From positions 45,454,263 through 45,518,262 of the forward strand of contig JANJXV010000016.1 of NCBI GenBank assembly GCA_024803745.1: a stretch of DNA of 64,000 nucleotides, read 5' to 3'. The DNA comes from Megascapheus bottae. Its lineage: Eukaryota; Chordata; Mammalia; Rodentia; Geomyidae. How positions within the stretch are numbered: position 1 is the stretch's first letter; each line of letters starts with the position of its first letter. Below, one piece after another: positions 33,517 through 45,638 of this stretch. The position numbers and the translations under genes are program-made. Below the pieces are notes generated by a model. That model was given only the letters and a program-made list of their open reading frames with translations, ran no database searches and was not told the DNA's origin.

Positions 33517-34313
33517 GTTGATGAATTTTTCATATATTTTATATATAGATTATAGATAGATATCACTCATTTACATTTAGCCTGATTTGAAAGAAATTTG
33601 AGACCAACATTTTAAATCCTGGTATGTTTCTATAAAATTTGTTTTACTTGAATAAAATCCAGATTTTGTATATCCCATCTATTTTGGTAAAGAGTATATC
33701 ACTGTCTGTAGATAAAATTATATTTTGTTCAAAATAAGGTACATGTTAACTGCTGAGTGTTACATTATCAAAATTATTTCACTTGACAACAGAATTGTGT
33801 AAGAATATTAGTAATGCTTCATTTTCTGGAGCTTACTTGTATAAGTAGCTGTATGATATGCAGATTTACATATTTATATATTCACATACAGCAGAGCATG
33901 CATAGTTAACCTATGGTCAATATGTAGTTGCATATAGTTGCAGATAGTGTACATAATTATAGACTTAATACTTCGAAGGGGATAAGATGAATGGAAGTAA
34001 AACAGAAAAGAACTAGGAAAGAATAGTTATGTACTGGTAGGAAGAAGCCATAGGTAGACAGTGGAGCTGGGTATGGCACTGCTCAAACTCCTGACGGTCT
34101 CAGTGGACTGAATGAACAATCTGCATGTGTGGCTCTTACGCAGGGGGCCTCTGCCTGGTTGCCTTTGAACACATCACTTGTGTCCTTTTCTGCACAATGT
34201 CAATGTCTTCTTGGCTTTCCATCTGCTCCCTTGTTTATCTGTTGATTTCTATTTCTACGAGTTACTTATTTTTTTCCCTAAAAATACAATGTTTTTTAAA
34301 AGTTAAGCAATAT

Positions 34314-34551
34314 AGCTGGTTGCTGGTGGCTCTCCGGAGGCTGAGATCTGAGAGTCTTGGTTCAAAGCCAGCCCAGGCATGAAAGTCCGTGAGACTCTTA
34401 TCTCCAATTAACCGCCTGAAAACCGGAAGTGGCAATCGTGGCTCACGTGGTAGAGTATTAGCCTTGAGCTGAAGAACTCAGGGATGATAGCACTTAGGCC
34501 CAGAGTTCAAGCCTCACGACTGGCAAAACAAGACAAAATAAAACAAAACAA
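34314..34551 (+). mobile_element. Chimeric B1/ID SINE
   Basis: The B1 half has lost the ctcacgcctgtaatcc segment (gctggtggctctccggaggc); the rest is typical. Tail of AAAAC repeats. Confidence 0.85.
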
Positions 34552-34616
34552 CATGGTTGAAAGATATTAAACAGATCTAAGTAAATAGAAAGACATCCGG
34601 TGCAGCTAGATAATTT

Positions 34617-34706
34617 TTTTCCTCCTCTTTCCTTTTGGCAACACTGAGTTGTACTCAGGGCCTTGCACTTGTATGCAAACACTCTACGTGAACCACACTT
34701 CCAGCT
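34617..34706 (-). mobile_element. Old ID monomer
   Basis: gggccttgcacttgtatgcaaacactctacg resembles an antisense ID core. Confidence 0.55.
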
Positions 34707-34723
34707 CTTTTTGTTTGTTACTT

Positions 34724-34942
34724 TTTTTTTTTTTTGCAGGGGTGGGGGGAGAAGGCCTATGCTGGCATCTGACCATCCCTAGCCCTTTCCCTATGACATA
34801 TGTCTGGGATTATACTTAAGATCCTCCATGACAGGCTTGTTGATTGAGATGGAAGCCTTGCTAACTTTAGCTTCAGCTGCCTTCCCTCTGTTTTCACTCC
34901 TGAGTAATTGGGATTACAGCATGAGCAACATGCGTGGCTGTA
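34724..34942 (-). mobile_element. Old SINE relic
   Basis: T13 tail then decayed B1-like end (ctcctgagtaattgggattacagc). Confidence 0.5.
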
Positions 34943-35200
34943 TTGGTACTTCTCAAATTATTCTGTAGATTGATGCTATTCATCTCAAAACCCAGCTAAT
35001 TTCTTTTTAAGACACCGACAAGTTTCTTTAATGCAGCGGGCCCAGTAAAGATGAACAAGTTTTACATAGTCATACTTTTCCAGTTCAAAACACAATATAA
35101 AATTGCAGTAATCTAAACAGTGTTGACCTAGTATATAATTACCGGTTGAAATGCATGGTCCTTTGACACTTGATGTAGCTGTTTTAAAAGTTTAGTGGCT

Positions 35201-35410
35201 GGGGCCCGGAGTTTGGCCTAGTGGTAGAGTGCTTGCCTAGCACGCACGAAGATCTGGGTTCAATTCCTCGGTATCCCACATACATAGCAAAAAAAAAAAA
35301 AAAAGCCGGAAGTGGTGCTGAGACTCAAGTGGTAGAGCTCTAGCCTTGAGAAAGCCCAAGGACAGTGCTCAAGCCCTGAGCCCAAGCCCAGGTCTGGCAA
35401 AAAAAAAAAA
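35201..35410 (+). mobile_element. Dimeric ID SINE
   Basis: Near-consensus; an A17 run expands the inter-monomer linker. Flanks aagtttagtggc and aagttgagtggc form the duplication. Confidence 0.91.
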
Positions 35411-35669
35411 GTTGAGTGGCACATGAATAAGCTAAAAATTGCCTCTGTCCATTCCAGTGTCCAGAAAGCTTGGGCCAATTCAAAAGTTGTATATTATTAA
35501 TGATACTCTGTCACCTGAATGGATCTTTGACACACACATGCAAGGTAGCCCTCACTTGTATATTTGGAATGTGAATAGGCAATACTCATTCCCTGTGGGT
35601 ATCCAGATTTCCAACATTATTGAAAAGACCATAATTTCCACAGAAAACAATAGTGTCAAAGCCTCATAA

Positions 35670-36730
35670 ATCTGGCATCCATTTATTTCTAGACCCTCTA
35701 GTTTTGATTGGCATAACTGCCTATTGTCTGTGAATTCCTCTGGTATAATCTTATTATTCGGTAGGTTGTAGTCAGACCTGAAGCTCATTTTGGTATTTCT
35801 TGATCTGATATTTTCCTGTATACATGTGGAAAATCTTGTCAATTTCCATCAAAAAGAAAACAGGCCAAGGCCAAGTTTTTTTTGTTTTTTTTTTTTAATT
35901 AGATTCATGGGCTGGGAGTTTGGCCTAGTGGTAGAGCTCTTGCCTAGCATGCACAAAGATCCAGGTTCAATCCCTCAGTACCACATACATAGAAAAAAAA
36001 GCCAGAAGTGGTGCTGTGGCTGAAGTGGTAGAGAGCTGGCCTTGAGGAAAACCGAAGGACAGTTCTCAGGCCCTGAGTTCAAGCCCCAGGACTGGCAAAA
36101 AATATATATATAAATAAATAAATAAAAATTAGATTTGTGTTGAACATATGGCTTGATTTATGGACATTAGAGTTTTTTGCAGTATTGTACATTTTACTTG
36201 CTGAACATGATATGTTTAAATTGTACTCAGTTTCTTTCATAATATTTTGTATTTTTATGTAGAGATCTTGAAAAATATTAGTTCATTTTAATGCTGATTT
36301 TTTAAAATGGACATTACTCAAATATCTTCTTTCTTGCTATTACAGGTACATATCTATATCTATATATTTATCTTTGCATGTGCCTATATAATGACGTCAT
36401 GAATTTTTGCTCCCATATTTAATTATATTGTATTTTCTTTGGGGTTTGTTGCCTATTTTTGTTTCTTGGCTTTAAGAGCATGTGTTTTCTTTAATAGGGA
36501 TATTTTCCTCTTTATATCTTTTCTGATTTTGTCTTCCTACTCACTTTCTTGTTGAAACTTTTATTACTTTCCAATTAAAATTTTCTATAGTTTCCACTGT
36601 GGCCTCTTCCTTGGGAGTCTGTTGATCTTAACTAGCTATAATGTTAGAAATAGTTTCATCCAAAGTGTCTTTTTACTAACTGTCAAGAAGACCATTTCAT
36701 TATTATATGTGTCTAGTTTTTGTTTGTTTG
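35670..36730 (-). mobile_element. Possible ancient L1, very decayed
   Basis: Only faint antisense L1 resemblance (cttgtcaatttccatcaaaaag at 35837; agttctttcataatattttg-like text near 36235). Interrupted by the ID element at 35910. Could equally be unique sequence. Confidence 0.25.
35910..36126 (+). mobile_element. Dimeric ID SINE
   Basis: Starts ggctgggagtttggcctag; tail of TA and AAAT repeats. attagattcatg and attagatttgtg on the two sides are the duplication. Confidence 0.9.
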
Positions 36731-36739
36731 TTTGTTTTT

Positions 36740-37035
36740 GTATAATAGGAGTTTAAACTCAAGACATTTAGTGTGCTAATCAAGCCTATATCACTTGAAC
36801 CAAGCCTTGCTCCTTTCTTTTTGTTCTGTAGTTTTCAGCGAGGGTCTCACTTTTCACTTGAGCTAGCCTTGGATCATGATCCTACTACTTGCCTCCTATT
36901 GTGTGAATCATTACACCCAAATTGATTTTTGAAGTGAGGATTCATTTTTTGCCCAGGCTGTCCTTTGAACCTTGATGCTTTTGGTCTCTGTCTTTGGGGT
37001 AGCTGGGATTACAGATGTGAGCCACTGCACCTGGC
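36740..37035 (-). mobile_element. Old ID and B1-like relics
   Basis: A decayed ID core at 36745-36815 followed by antisense B1-like sequence ending gctgggattacagatgtgag at 37003-37022. Confidence 0.6.
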
Positions 37036-37301
37036 CTTTATTTAGTGCTTAACAAACAAAAACATGTGAAGTACTTTTTCAGTGATGCACTTTTAATTCT
37101 TATTTAATTTTTCCTTTAGGTTTTTCAGTTGGTAAGATTATTTATAATAATGAAGTGACTAGTAAACCTTTTTGCATGTTACAGGCTATCTGAATTGCTT
37201 CTTTTTCGTCTCATGAAAGCATAGATCATGTTGTGATGCTTTCGTTTGCCTAACTTCACATTTGTTTATTCATGCCTGTTTTCTGTTTATTGATGATGTT
37301 C

Positions 37302-37537
37302 TTTTTTGGGGTTGACCTTGGCCAACCCTGTCCTCATTTTCCAGAGCCTCGAGCTCTTATTAGGCTTTTTCACTCATAGCTGGTGCTCTACTTGAGTTGT
37401 GTCTCTACTTCCAATTTTTTTGCTGGCTAATTGGAGGTAAGAATCTCTCCTAGATGGGCTCCAAAGCTCGGTTCTCAGATCTTAGTCTCCTGAGCTGCTA
37501 GGATTGATTGTATGCAGGAGCCACCTGGGCCCAGCGG
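37302..37537 (-). mobile_element. Chimeric B1/ID SINE, diverged
   Basis: gctaattggaggtaagaatc linker and tgagctgctaggattgattg B1 half are recognisable; ends 330 nt before exon 7. Confidence 0.75.
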
Positions 37538-37869
37538 AGGGTGCAGTTTTCATAAGGCACTAACTGCCCTGTTAAGTGACTGAGGTGTAGCAGAGTTATG
37601 TTACCTAGCTGGATACTCAACATTCTGCATAAATGGAGTGTTTGTATGTCAGCACTGAATGCCATCTGCAAGGGTCACTGATAGTTAAGTCTTGGCGGTT
37701 CAATTGAAATATGGATCTGAATATTAAGTTTTCATCTATAAATTAAGAATATTCAGCAGATATTTAGTTCAAACCTTCTTTTAGTTTTATTAGCTAATTC
37801 TGCTTTGGAATGGAATTGTGTTACTATATATCAGTATATGTAATTAATATTTTATACTACTTTTTGCAG

Positions 37870-37921
37870 AATCAAAGAATTCCCTCTGACATGGTGTTTC
37901 TTAGAACATCAGAGAAAGCAG
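37870..37921 (+). CDS. Atp9b: ATP9B exon 7: actuator domain
   Basis: This 52-nt exon has acceptor tttttgcag and donor GCAG|gtatta. It encodes NQRIPSDMVFLRTSEKA plus one base carried to exon 8. The (N)-R-P-D motif after VEK is the conserved actuator-domain turn in which P4 ATPases set out the loop before DGES/DGET. The exon is short but in frame on both sides. Confidence 0.96.
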
Positions 37922-38766
37922 GTATTATTTTTATTTCTTTTATATTGTTGCTGATTTAGTATTTTGGCACTTTTTTTGTTAAACCACTTTTAATATTTTT
38001 GGCTTTTCACTTTTAGTTTGAAAAAATCCTGTGATATATTGCATATTATTGCATATTACCTGTTTAGCCTTGGTCAGCTCTGGAGTGTAAATTTGCACGG
38101 TCTCAGTATGGCTGAGCTAGTCAGTATAACCTGGGTGAGTTGGCCTATGGCTCTGTTTTTGACTATGTATTCATATAGAGTTACTCTATTGAGCCAACCG
38201 AGGATTTTTTAGAATATAAATGAAGCTGTTGATGGATCTGGTGACTGATGGCCTAAATTCCAATTAATCAATTGCTTCATCAATTTCTTAATTCAGATCA
38301 AATATCTCTTGAGTGCACACAGTTCTGTCAGTGGTATTAGGAGAAATTAATGCTTTCGAACTAATTTTCATCAATCTCTTATAAATGCCAATATCTTTTT
38401 CACTTGTATCCTAACTGATGACATTTTAGTCTATGTCTTTGTGACATATTACAGTACCTCAGCTGTCACCTGTTAATGGGCCCTAGGGGTGGTAAATGAT
38501 ATTGTCTTCATCTAGGTTGTCTCTGTAGTAGTATTCATCTTGCCAGATGGAAATTTTCATTCAGAGCCATTAAGTCATATAAATGATTTTAAAAATTAAG
38601 CTTAATGGCTAATGATCTGGTATTACATCTGCAAAGTCAATGTCTGTTTTTTTGTTGGTCATCTGCTGCGACCCATCTCTTTCAGAGTTGTGCAGCTGTG
38701 AGCTCTGCAGGCCTCCTCCTAGTGCTGCAGGTGACTGGTTATGCTGGGATAGGCTTGGCATCACCA

Positions 38767-38948
38767 TTTTTTTTTTTGGTAGTCCTGGGCTTGAGCACTG
38801 TCCTTGGACTTTCTCAAGGCTGGAGCTCTACTACTTGAGCCTCAGCACCACTTCTGGCTTTTTTCTATGTATGTGGTACTGAGGAATTGAACCTGGGTCT
38901 TCGTGCATGCTAGGCAAGCTCTCTACCACTAGGCCAAACTCCTGGCCC
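38767..38948 (-). mobile_element. Dimeric ID SINE
   Basis: cttggcatcacca at 38754-38766 and 38949-38961 is a perfect 13-bp duplication. The right monomer lacks the ctcagggcctgagc segment. Confidence 0.93.
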
Positions 38949-39513
38949 CTTGGCATCACCACTTTATGAGACTGTCCAGTGTGACATACCTGATCTTAAT
39001 GTGGTGGTCATTAAACCTGTCCTCCCCTGTCAACCCTTGTCAGTTATACAAAATAAAATGAAGTAATAAGAAGTCTGTAATAGGATATAGGCATACCAGT
39101 TTAATATTCACTTTTGTTGACCTTCAGCTCACAACAGTTATATTTAGTGCTTTCTGTGAAAAAATTATTAGATTGGTTCTTGTAATGCAGCCAACTTGTT
39201 CCCATTTGTTCCCACTTCTGCAATACCTTGAGCTCCAATCATATCACTAGGAATTTAATATTAACTATGCTTAGGAAAAAATGTCATTTTTCTCCTAAAT
39301 TTTACATAGAGCATATAATTAGTTAGCATGAAATGTATCTTTCAGAGGAAGGCAATTATACATTTTGCAATGTTTAATATGTTCGCAGAGGTCTTTAGAT
39401 TTAGGTCCCACTTTGAGAAACAGTGTTAGAAATTTAAGACATTCTAGAATCTTATCTGTTATTTAAAATTTAGAAGACAAACCCAGGGCAAAGTGGACAG
39501 AATAAAATTGGAA

Positions 39514-39815
39514 CTCTCTGGGCACCAAAGGGTTAGGCCTGTAATCGTAGGTGCTCAGGACCCTGAGTTGGAGAGAATTGTGGCTCAAAGCCAACCTGGG
39601 CCAAAGGCTTGCAAGACACTATCTTGATCAAGTTAAAAATGATTGAGCACATCTATCATTGTAGCTTTGTATAGGAAATGCATATAGGAGCATTGTGGTC
39701 TAGGCCACCCAGAGATAAATGTGTAACCCTTTCAAAACTTACCAAAGGAAAACGTGGTAGAGTGCCTACCTAACAAGCCCAAGGCCCTAGTTTCAACCTG
39801 AGAACTGCCAATCTT
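39514..39815 (+). mobile_element. Old B1-like plus ID-like relics
   Basis: B1-like left part (aggcctgtaatcgtaggtgc, cctgggccaaaggcttgc) and, after about 100 nt, an ID-like core (ggtagagtgcctacctaac). Confidence 0.6.
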
Positions 39816-39989
39816 TTTTCTTAAACTGGAAAAGTGACTCAAATGAATTCTCTTTGTGATTAAACATGAATTTGTTATGTTTTTATCTGCTTCCCTTAAT
39901 CTTAAGAATTGATTTTTTTTAAACATTTGGTGTAATTATGTTTTCAATTCTGTAAAGTATGTGTGATTTTCAAATGAACTTGGCTGTAT

Positions 39990-40375
39990 ATACATATCTG
40001 CTTATGCACATCTAAAGATGTGTAGATACCTACATGAAGATACACAGGGATTCATGCACTTGAAAAGATGTACATAAACATTCATGTGGATGCATTAAGC
40101 TATACTTATGCACATAAAGACACTTGTGTCAATAGCATGCACGTGTAGGTATACATACAGCTACATGCACGCTCATAGGAAGAGGTATACATAAACAGAT
40201 ACATGTAAACACAGGGTACACACATAGAACTACATGTAGACTGACACAAGGATTCATGCATATAGACAGATAACACACACACACACACACACACACACAG
40301 ATACCTTGTATACACAGCTACTTACATACAGATGCTCATTAAAAACCTCATGTATACATATATACACACACACTG
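39990..40375. repeat. ACAT/CA-rich low-complexity block
   Basis: A degenerate tandem array with phrases such as catgcacttgaaaagatgtac and tacatacagctacatgcac, ending in a CA microsatellite at 40273-40301. Confidence 0.75.
40273..40301. repeat. CA dinucleotide microsatellite
   Basis: About 14 uninterrupted AC units. Confidence 0.95.
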
Positions 40376-40648
40376 GCTCTCCCTCACCTTCTTTTTCTTT
40401 CTCTTCTCTTCCATTGCTCTTACCTAAAAGGTAAAACTTTACATATAATGCTCTGTACCTTTTTTCTTCCCACATTAGGACACTGAGATTTGCTTTTGTT
40501 TTGTTTCTCGTTTTTTTTTTTCTAATTGTTGCCTGTACAACTTTATTCAGCTTCTCTAGTCATCTGTCCTTAACCTTTTGTTGTTATAAACAATATTGCA
40601 CACGTCACTTTGTATATTTGTTGTTCTATCTGTAGGGAAGATTCTTTT

Positions 40649-40855
40649 TTTTTTTTTTTTTTTTTTTTGTGCCAGTCCTGGGCTTGAGCTCAGGGCCTGA
40701 GCACTTTCCTTGGACTTTCTCAAGGCTAGAGCTCTACCACTTGAACCTCAGCACCATTTCTGGCTTTTTTCTATGTATGTGGTACTGAGGAATCGAACCC
40801 AGGTCTTTGTGCATGCTAGGCAAGCACTCTACCACTAGGCCAAACTCCCTGCCCC
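40649..40855 (-). mobile_element. Dimeric ID SINE
   Basis: T22 tail. ctgtagggaagattct and ctgtagggtagattct flank it, a 16-bp duplication with one mismatch. Confidence 0.92.
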
Positions 40856-41136
40856 CTGTAGGGTAGATTCTAAAAAAGGATGTTGGGCATGGTCTCAGGG
40901 TAAATAGCTTTTTATAATTTGATATTTGTTCATATTTGAAATTTGTTGGTTGCATTTCATTATAGCTGTGCCTTTCAATACATGTTTTATTGTGGTAAAT
41001 GTAGCATTTATTTTAGTAAGGTAATATTATTTGGACGTTTTTAATATATATGTTATTATCAAATCAGATTAAAAGTAAAAATGGTATAACTTTTAAAAAT
41101 GTCAGTTAACATTATTAGACAAGGCTAATTATTAGG

Positions 41137-41210
41137 GCTAGGGGTATAACTGAGTTTCTCTAAGTTTACCTGAAACCCTGGGTTCAGGCCCCCGTGTTAT
41201 GGAAATATAT
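41137..41210 (+). mobile_element. Old ID monomer
   Basis: ggggtataactgagtttctc and gggttcaggcccc match a decayed single ID unit. Confidence 0.5.
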
Positions 41211-41478
41211 ACACGCATGCACATGCACACAGCTACATAAAAAACTTCTATAGGCAACAGCACCAAATAGAATATAAACAACTGCAAACGTTTAGTGACT
41301 ATGTCTTTTTCCCAGACTTGTTCTTTGAGTGAAACAGTGTTATCTGAAATGAGTCCTGTAAAGTTCTTTGTTCTGGGAACTTCCTGTTAAGCTGTGCTTT
41401 GACTGTACTTACAGCTCAGGGGAAACTTCTGCCATGCACTTGTTCCAGAGTGGTGACTTTTTCTCCTTTAACTTCAAG

Positions 41479-41573
41479 GCTCGTGTTTTATTAGAACAGA
41501 CCAGCTTGATGGAGAGACTGACTGGAAGCTGAAGGTGGCGGTGAGCTGCACGCAACGGCTGCCAGCTCTGGGG
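41479..41573 (+). CDS. Atp9b: ATP9B exon 8: DGET actuator motif
   Basis: The acceptor is ttaacttcaag, the donor is CTGGGG|gtgagc, and the exon is 95 nt. The product starts [20 protein letters not shown] and ends [14 protein letters not shown] is the P4-ATPase equivalent of the TGES loop, whose glutamate supports dephosphorylation of the aspartyl-phosphate intermediate; it is intact here. Several CpG dinucleotides (gtggcgg, gcacgcaacgg) make this exon more GC-rich than the surrounding intron. It exits in phase 0. Confidence 0.97.
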
Positions 41574-42376
41574 GTGAGCACCACCGAGACCACGCACCCC
41601 TTTGTTCTTTGGCAGTAGTATCTGGGTGGTAAGGGTGTTTCTGTTGACACCTGAGAACTTACTCCTGTCTTGAAGATAAACGGTATCATTGCCTTATTCC
41701 TTAGGAAGGATCATTTAAAATGGTGCCAGAATAGCTTCTGTGTTTCCCAGCTTATAATCTGTTTTAGGTAGTTTTGAATGGGGGAGATTAGATGTTGCTC
41801 ACTGGTTTACTCCTTAGCTGTGTGGAATACAGCAGCTACTCCTGCCCCAATGCAGCCATTAAGATGTTGGTTTGGGAGAGTTGGAACCAGGTTTCATCCT
41901 GGGTCTAACTTGCCCTCCCTTCCCCATTTCTTTTCCATCTCCTGCTGCAATTGAGGCCATGTGGTGTTTACTGTGTATTCATGTACATGTAATGTTGATC
42001 TCAATGTTAGAAACTGTCTTGTATGATTGTCTGGTATTTTGTGGATGGTAAAGGAAGACAGATTGTCTAGGAGTAATGTTTTTCTAAGCAGTATTGGTTA
42101 AGGGAAGGAGGGTGAGTGCTTACAGGTGAATTGCTCTATCTCATCTGGTTTGTTAGGGCAGGAATAACTGCCCTATTGCACACAGCTTGTAATTCTCAGG
42201 GGTGGTAGGAGCCTCCTCATTCTTCTTTGTGCTAGACTTTTTAGAAACAAAATATATTCAGCATGTTGAGGACTTGGAGATAATTTGTTTATTGAAGCAT
42301 TTTAGTGTGGCCCATATTTCAGGTTGTTCCTGAGTTAGAATTTATTCCCTGTGTGTTCTGTATTTTTGTTAAGTAG

Positions 42377-42541
42377 GTGCTCTAACCCTTGAGCCACACA
42401 CACACACCCAACCCTTTTTGCTTTGGTTGTTTTTGAGATAGGGTCTGGAATTTATGCTTGGGGAACCTGGACTACTATCCTCCTATTTATTTATGCTTTC
42501 TGCATAGCTGGATGACAGGTGAGTACTGTTATGCACAGCTT
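42377..42541 (-). mobile_element. Old SINE relics
   Basis: ID end (gtgctctaacccttgagcca), then an antisense B1-like stretch (ttttgagatagggtctgg). Confidence 0.55.
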
Positions 42542-42732
42542 TTTATTTTGCTCCTCATCTTTGCTATTTCATGTTGGTGTTTGCCACTTGAAAATTATAT
42601 GTAGATGTGTGTATAGTATAAAACGAGACATGTACAACTATGCAGCCTACCTTTAATTTTTTCTATCTTGGACACAAACATTTTTGTGTGTATTTGTGTA
42701 TATGTAGGACTTGGAAAATATTTTGTTAGGCT

Positions 42733-42796
42733 GAGGGTTACACATAGGGCCTTGCTTATGCTAGACAGGTGCTCTACACTGAGCCACATCCTGGCA
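42733..42796 (-). mobile_element. Old ID monomer
   Basis: gccttgcttatgctagacag, then gtgctctacactgagccacatcc: an antisense ID core. Confidence 0.6.
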
Positions 42797-43027
42797 TATT
42801 CTGTGTATATCTCTTGTATATTATGTTACCCTCTATTCCCACCTTGCTAACTTGATCTTCTTAAGTCTTATTCTTAAATTTTATTGAGTAAGTCAAGGTC
42901 CTGTGTACTTCACTGCTTACTTAGTCTTAGTGCTAGGGAGGGCATGCTTCCTCTAGCTCTTTGGCAACCTACTACACTCCTTAGTTGTTCAGAAGCACCT
43001 CTCAGCTCTTGACTAGTCAAAACAGCG

Positions 43028-43275
43028 ATGTAGGGTGGTGTATACCTGTCTCCCCTGCTACTCAGGAAGCATGTGGAGAGTGTTTGAGACCAGGCCATGC
43101 AAGGCACTAGTGAGACCCCCCCATCTCAGCGGACAACGTTGAGTTTGTTTCTGGGTGTCTGTTATCTCAGCTGCATAGTCCAGAGCAGGTCACATGAGAC
43201 CCTACCTGGAAAATCCAGAGAAGGCCTGGGGTATGGCTCTAATGGTATAGTATCTCTTTAATGAATCCAAGTCGT
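43028..43275 (+). mobile_element. Old B1-like relics
   Basis: gtgtatacctgtctcccctg and gagaccaggccatgc resemble B1; a second B1/ID-like piece follows from 43150. Confidence 0.5.
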
Positions 43276-43689
43276 CGAGTTTCAACCTCATTTCTGCCAA
43301 AGAACGACAGCAGAGAACAGTGGAACCCTGTGCCCTTCCTAGCCCTGCAGCTTGCCCCTCTATGCCCGGGCCAGGCTGAATATCTAGTGTTGGCATCATG
43401 AACAGTTGCGAGCTGAGCAGGTCAGTGTCCATGAGCGTCTTCTGAACTCAGAGCCTGTGTCTCCTCTCCTGCCCTGTGAGGTGTCCATTTGGATGCAGGA
43501 ATGGCCAGGGCGGTCACACAGCCGTATATGTGCTCTGTGGTGGCAAAGTAAGGGATAAATATCATACTAGTTAATAAAATACTCCTTGCAGCAGTTCTAG
43601 CTCAGCATATCTGTGTAATATGATGTATAAGTATTTTAAAGTGGTTTCAGATGGCTCTTAATTTTATTGTGGACATACACAGGACAGTG

Positions 43690-44730
43690 GAGAGAGCACA
43701 GATCCCAGGCACTGCCCTGACAGGGAAGGCGCTGATCCCAGGCACTGCAGAGCTGGGTGCCGGGGGGGGGGGGGTGGACACTGATCCCAGGCATTGCAGG
43801 GCTGTGGGGGGGGGGTTGGACACTGATCCCAGGCATTGCAGGGCTGTGGGGGGGGGGTGGACACTGATCCCAGGCATTGCAGGGCTGTGGGGGGGGGGTG
43901 GACACTGATCCCAGGTACTGCAGGGCTGGGGGTGAACACTGATCCCAGGCACTGAAGGTTTGGGGGGTGGACACTGATCCCAGGCACTGCAGGGCTGGGG
44001 GGTTAGACACTGATCCCAGGCACTGCAGGGCTGGGGGTGGACACTGATCCCAGGTACTGAAGGTTTGGGGGGGTAGACACTGATCCCAGGCACTGCAGGG
44101 CTGCGGGGGGGCACTGATCCCAGGTACTGCAGGGCTGGGGGGGGCACTGATCCCAGGCACTGCAGGGCTGGGGGGGTAGACACTGATCCCAGGCACTGCA
44201 GGGCTGGGGGGTGGACACTGATCCCAGGTACTGCAGGGCTGGGGGGGGCACTGATCCCAGGTACTGTAGGGCTGGGGTGGACACTGATCCCAAGTACTGT
44301 AGGGCTGGGGGGTGGACACTGATCCCAGGTACTGCAGGGCTGGGGTGGACACTGATCCCAGGTACTGCAGGGCTGGGGGTGGACACTGATCCCAGGCACT
44401 GAAGGTTTGGGGGGGTGGACACTGATCCCAGGTACTGCAGGGCTGGGGGGTGGACACTGATCCCAGGTACTGCAGAGCTGGAGGGGGGGTGGACACTGAT
44501 CCCAGGTACTGTAGGGCTGGGGGGTGGACACTGATCCCAGGCACTGCAGGGCTGGGGGGTGGACACTGATCCCAGGCACTGCAAGGCTGGGGGGGGCACT
44601 GATCCCAGGTACTGCAGGCCTGGGGGGGGGGATGACACTGATCCCAGGCACTGCAGGTCTGGGAGGGGGAACACTGATCCTAGGCACTGCAGGGCTGGGG
44701 AGGGGTGCAGGCGGTAGTGATCCAGGGCAC
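43690..44730. repeat. G-rich minisatellite (about 34-38 bp unit, about 28 copies)
   Basis: A tandem array of a unit built from gacactgatcccaggcactg, cagggct and a variable G run of 3 to 13. I count 28-29 gatcc-bearing units by eye. Units differ by small changes (aggtac for aggcac, gaaggttt for gcagggct). The + strand is G-rich, with many closely spaced GGG runs able to form G-quadruplexes. Open frames of up to 374 codons exist on the minus strand only because the unit has no stop codon. Confidence 0.97.
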
Positions 44731-45257
44731 AGTAGACATTTGGGAAATAGTTTTCTGGCTTTTGTGATCAAGCAAATTTATTAACAACCATGAGACCTCA
44801 GTAATTTTCAATAAATCATGACTTGCTGATTTATTTCAAAAGATCCATATAGCAGTAAACAATACCATTTACATTTAATTAGTTTTATTGAACGAAAGGC
44901 AATTTTATTTGTAATGAACCACATGTTATGATCAAGGATGTATTTTAATGACCTTTAAGTAATGTGAACAAATGTTGCCCTTGACCTAATAGCAGAGGCT
45001 TTCCTAGATTATTGAAAACTTCAGAATGATTTTTAAATTATCATGAAAAGCCTCAAATGACATTCTCATTATTGTGTCATTATTCAGTCATTTGATGTCT
45101 AATATACTAGATGAAACACACTCTTCTAAATATTCATGTGCATGGAGAAAGGAGGATTGTTGCTAGCTTTTTCTTTCCTGTTTTCAGATGTAGTCTGGTA
45201 TAAAAGGTTCATGGTTTGAAAATCACTGTGACTGTAGTTTTTTAAATGAGGAGTATT

Positions 45258-45638
45258 CAGCTGGGCACTGGTAGTTCGCACCTATGTTTCTAGCTACTTG
45301 GGAGGCTGAGAATGAGGGGATCACAGTTTGACACTAATCCAGGCAGAAAAGTTCACAAGACCCCTCCTCAGCTCTTAGCCTGACACAGTGATGCATGCTT
45401 ATCTTCGTAGGCACAAAGGAAGATAAGATGGAGAAGTTTGTAATTCCAGGTCAGCTCAAGCAAAAAGTCTAAGATTCCATCTCAACAAAAGAACCAGGCA
45501 TAGTAGTGTGCACCTTTCATCCCTGCTTAAAACGGGCAGATCAAGATCTGGGTAGGTGCCTTAGAGTCTGCCTAGCAGACATGATACTCTTTAAGTTCAA
45601 AGCCCAGTACCAAAACATTAAGTAAATAAATAAATGCA
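45258..45638 (+). mobile_element. Two old B1-like SINEs in tandem
   Basis: First copy: cagctgggcactggtagttc and ctagctacttgggaggctg. Second copy: ccaggcatagtagtgtgc at 45492, with an ID-like end and AAAT tail. Confidence 0.6.

Larger units (their letters stand above)
33517..37869 (+). other. Atp9b: ATP9B intron 6
   Basis: The 4.35-kb intron contains chimeric and ID SINEs from 34314 to 37537. 33517-34313 is AT-rich with nothing assignable. 35670-36730 apart from the ID element may be a very old minus-strand L1, but similarity is too faint for me to be sure. 37538-37869 shows no element. Confidence 0.9.
37922..41478 (+). other. Atp9b: ATP9B intron 7
   Basis: The 3.56-kb intron has two clean ID insertions (38767-38948 and 40649-40855), old SINE pieces near 39514-39815, and an ACAT/CA-rich low-complexity block at 39990-40375. 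37922-38753, 38962-39505 and 41211-41478 show nothing assignable. Confidence 0.9.

Noticed and set aside
43690..44730. CRISPR-like array
   Set aside because: Units repeat head to tail with no unique spacers, and the DNA is mammalian intron.
43636..44771. Large minus-strand open frames (374, 302, 223 and 107 codons) as a proline-rich gene
   Set aside because: They are translations of a tandem minisatellite in several frames at once; there is no promoter, splice structure or non-repetitive domain.
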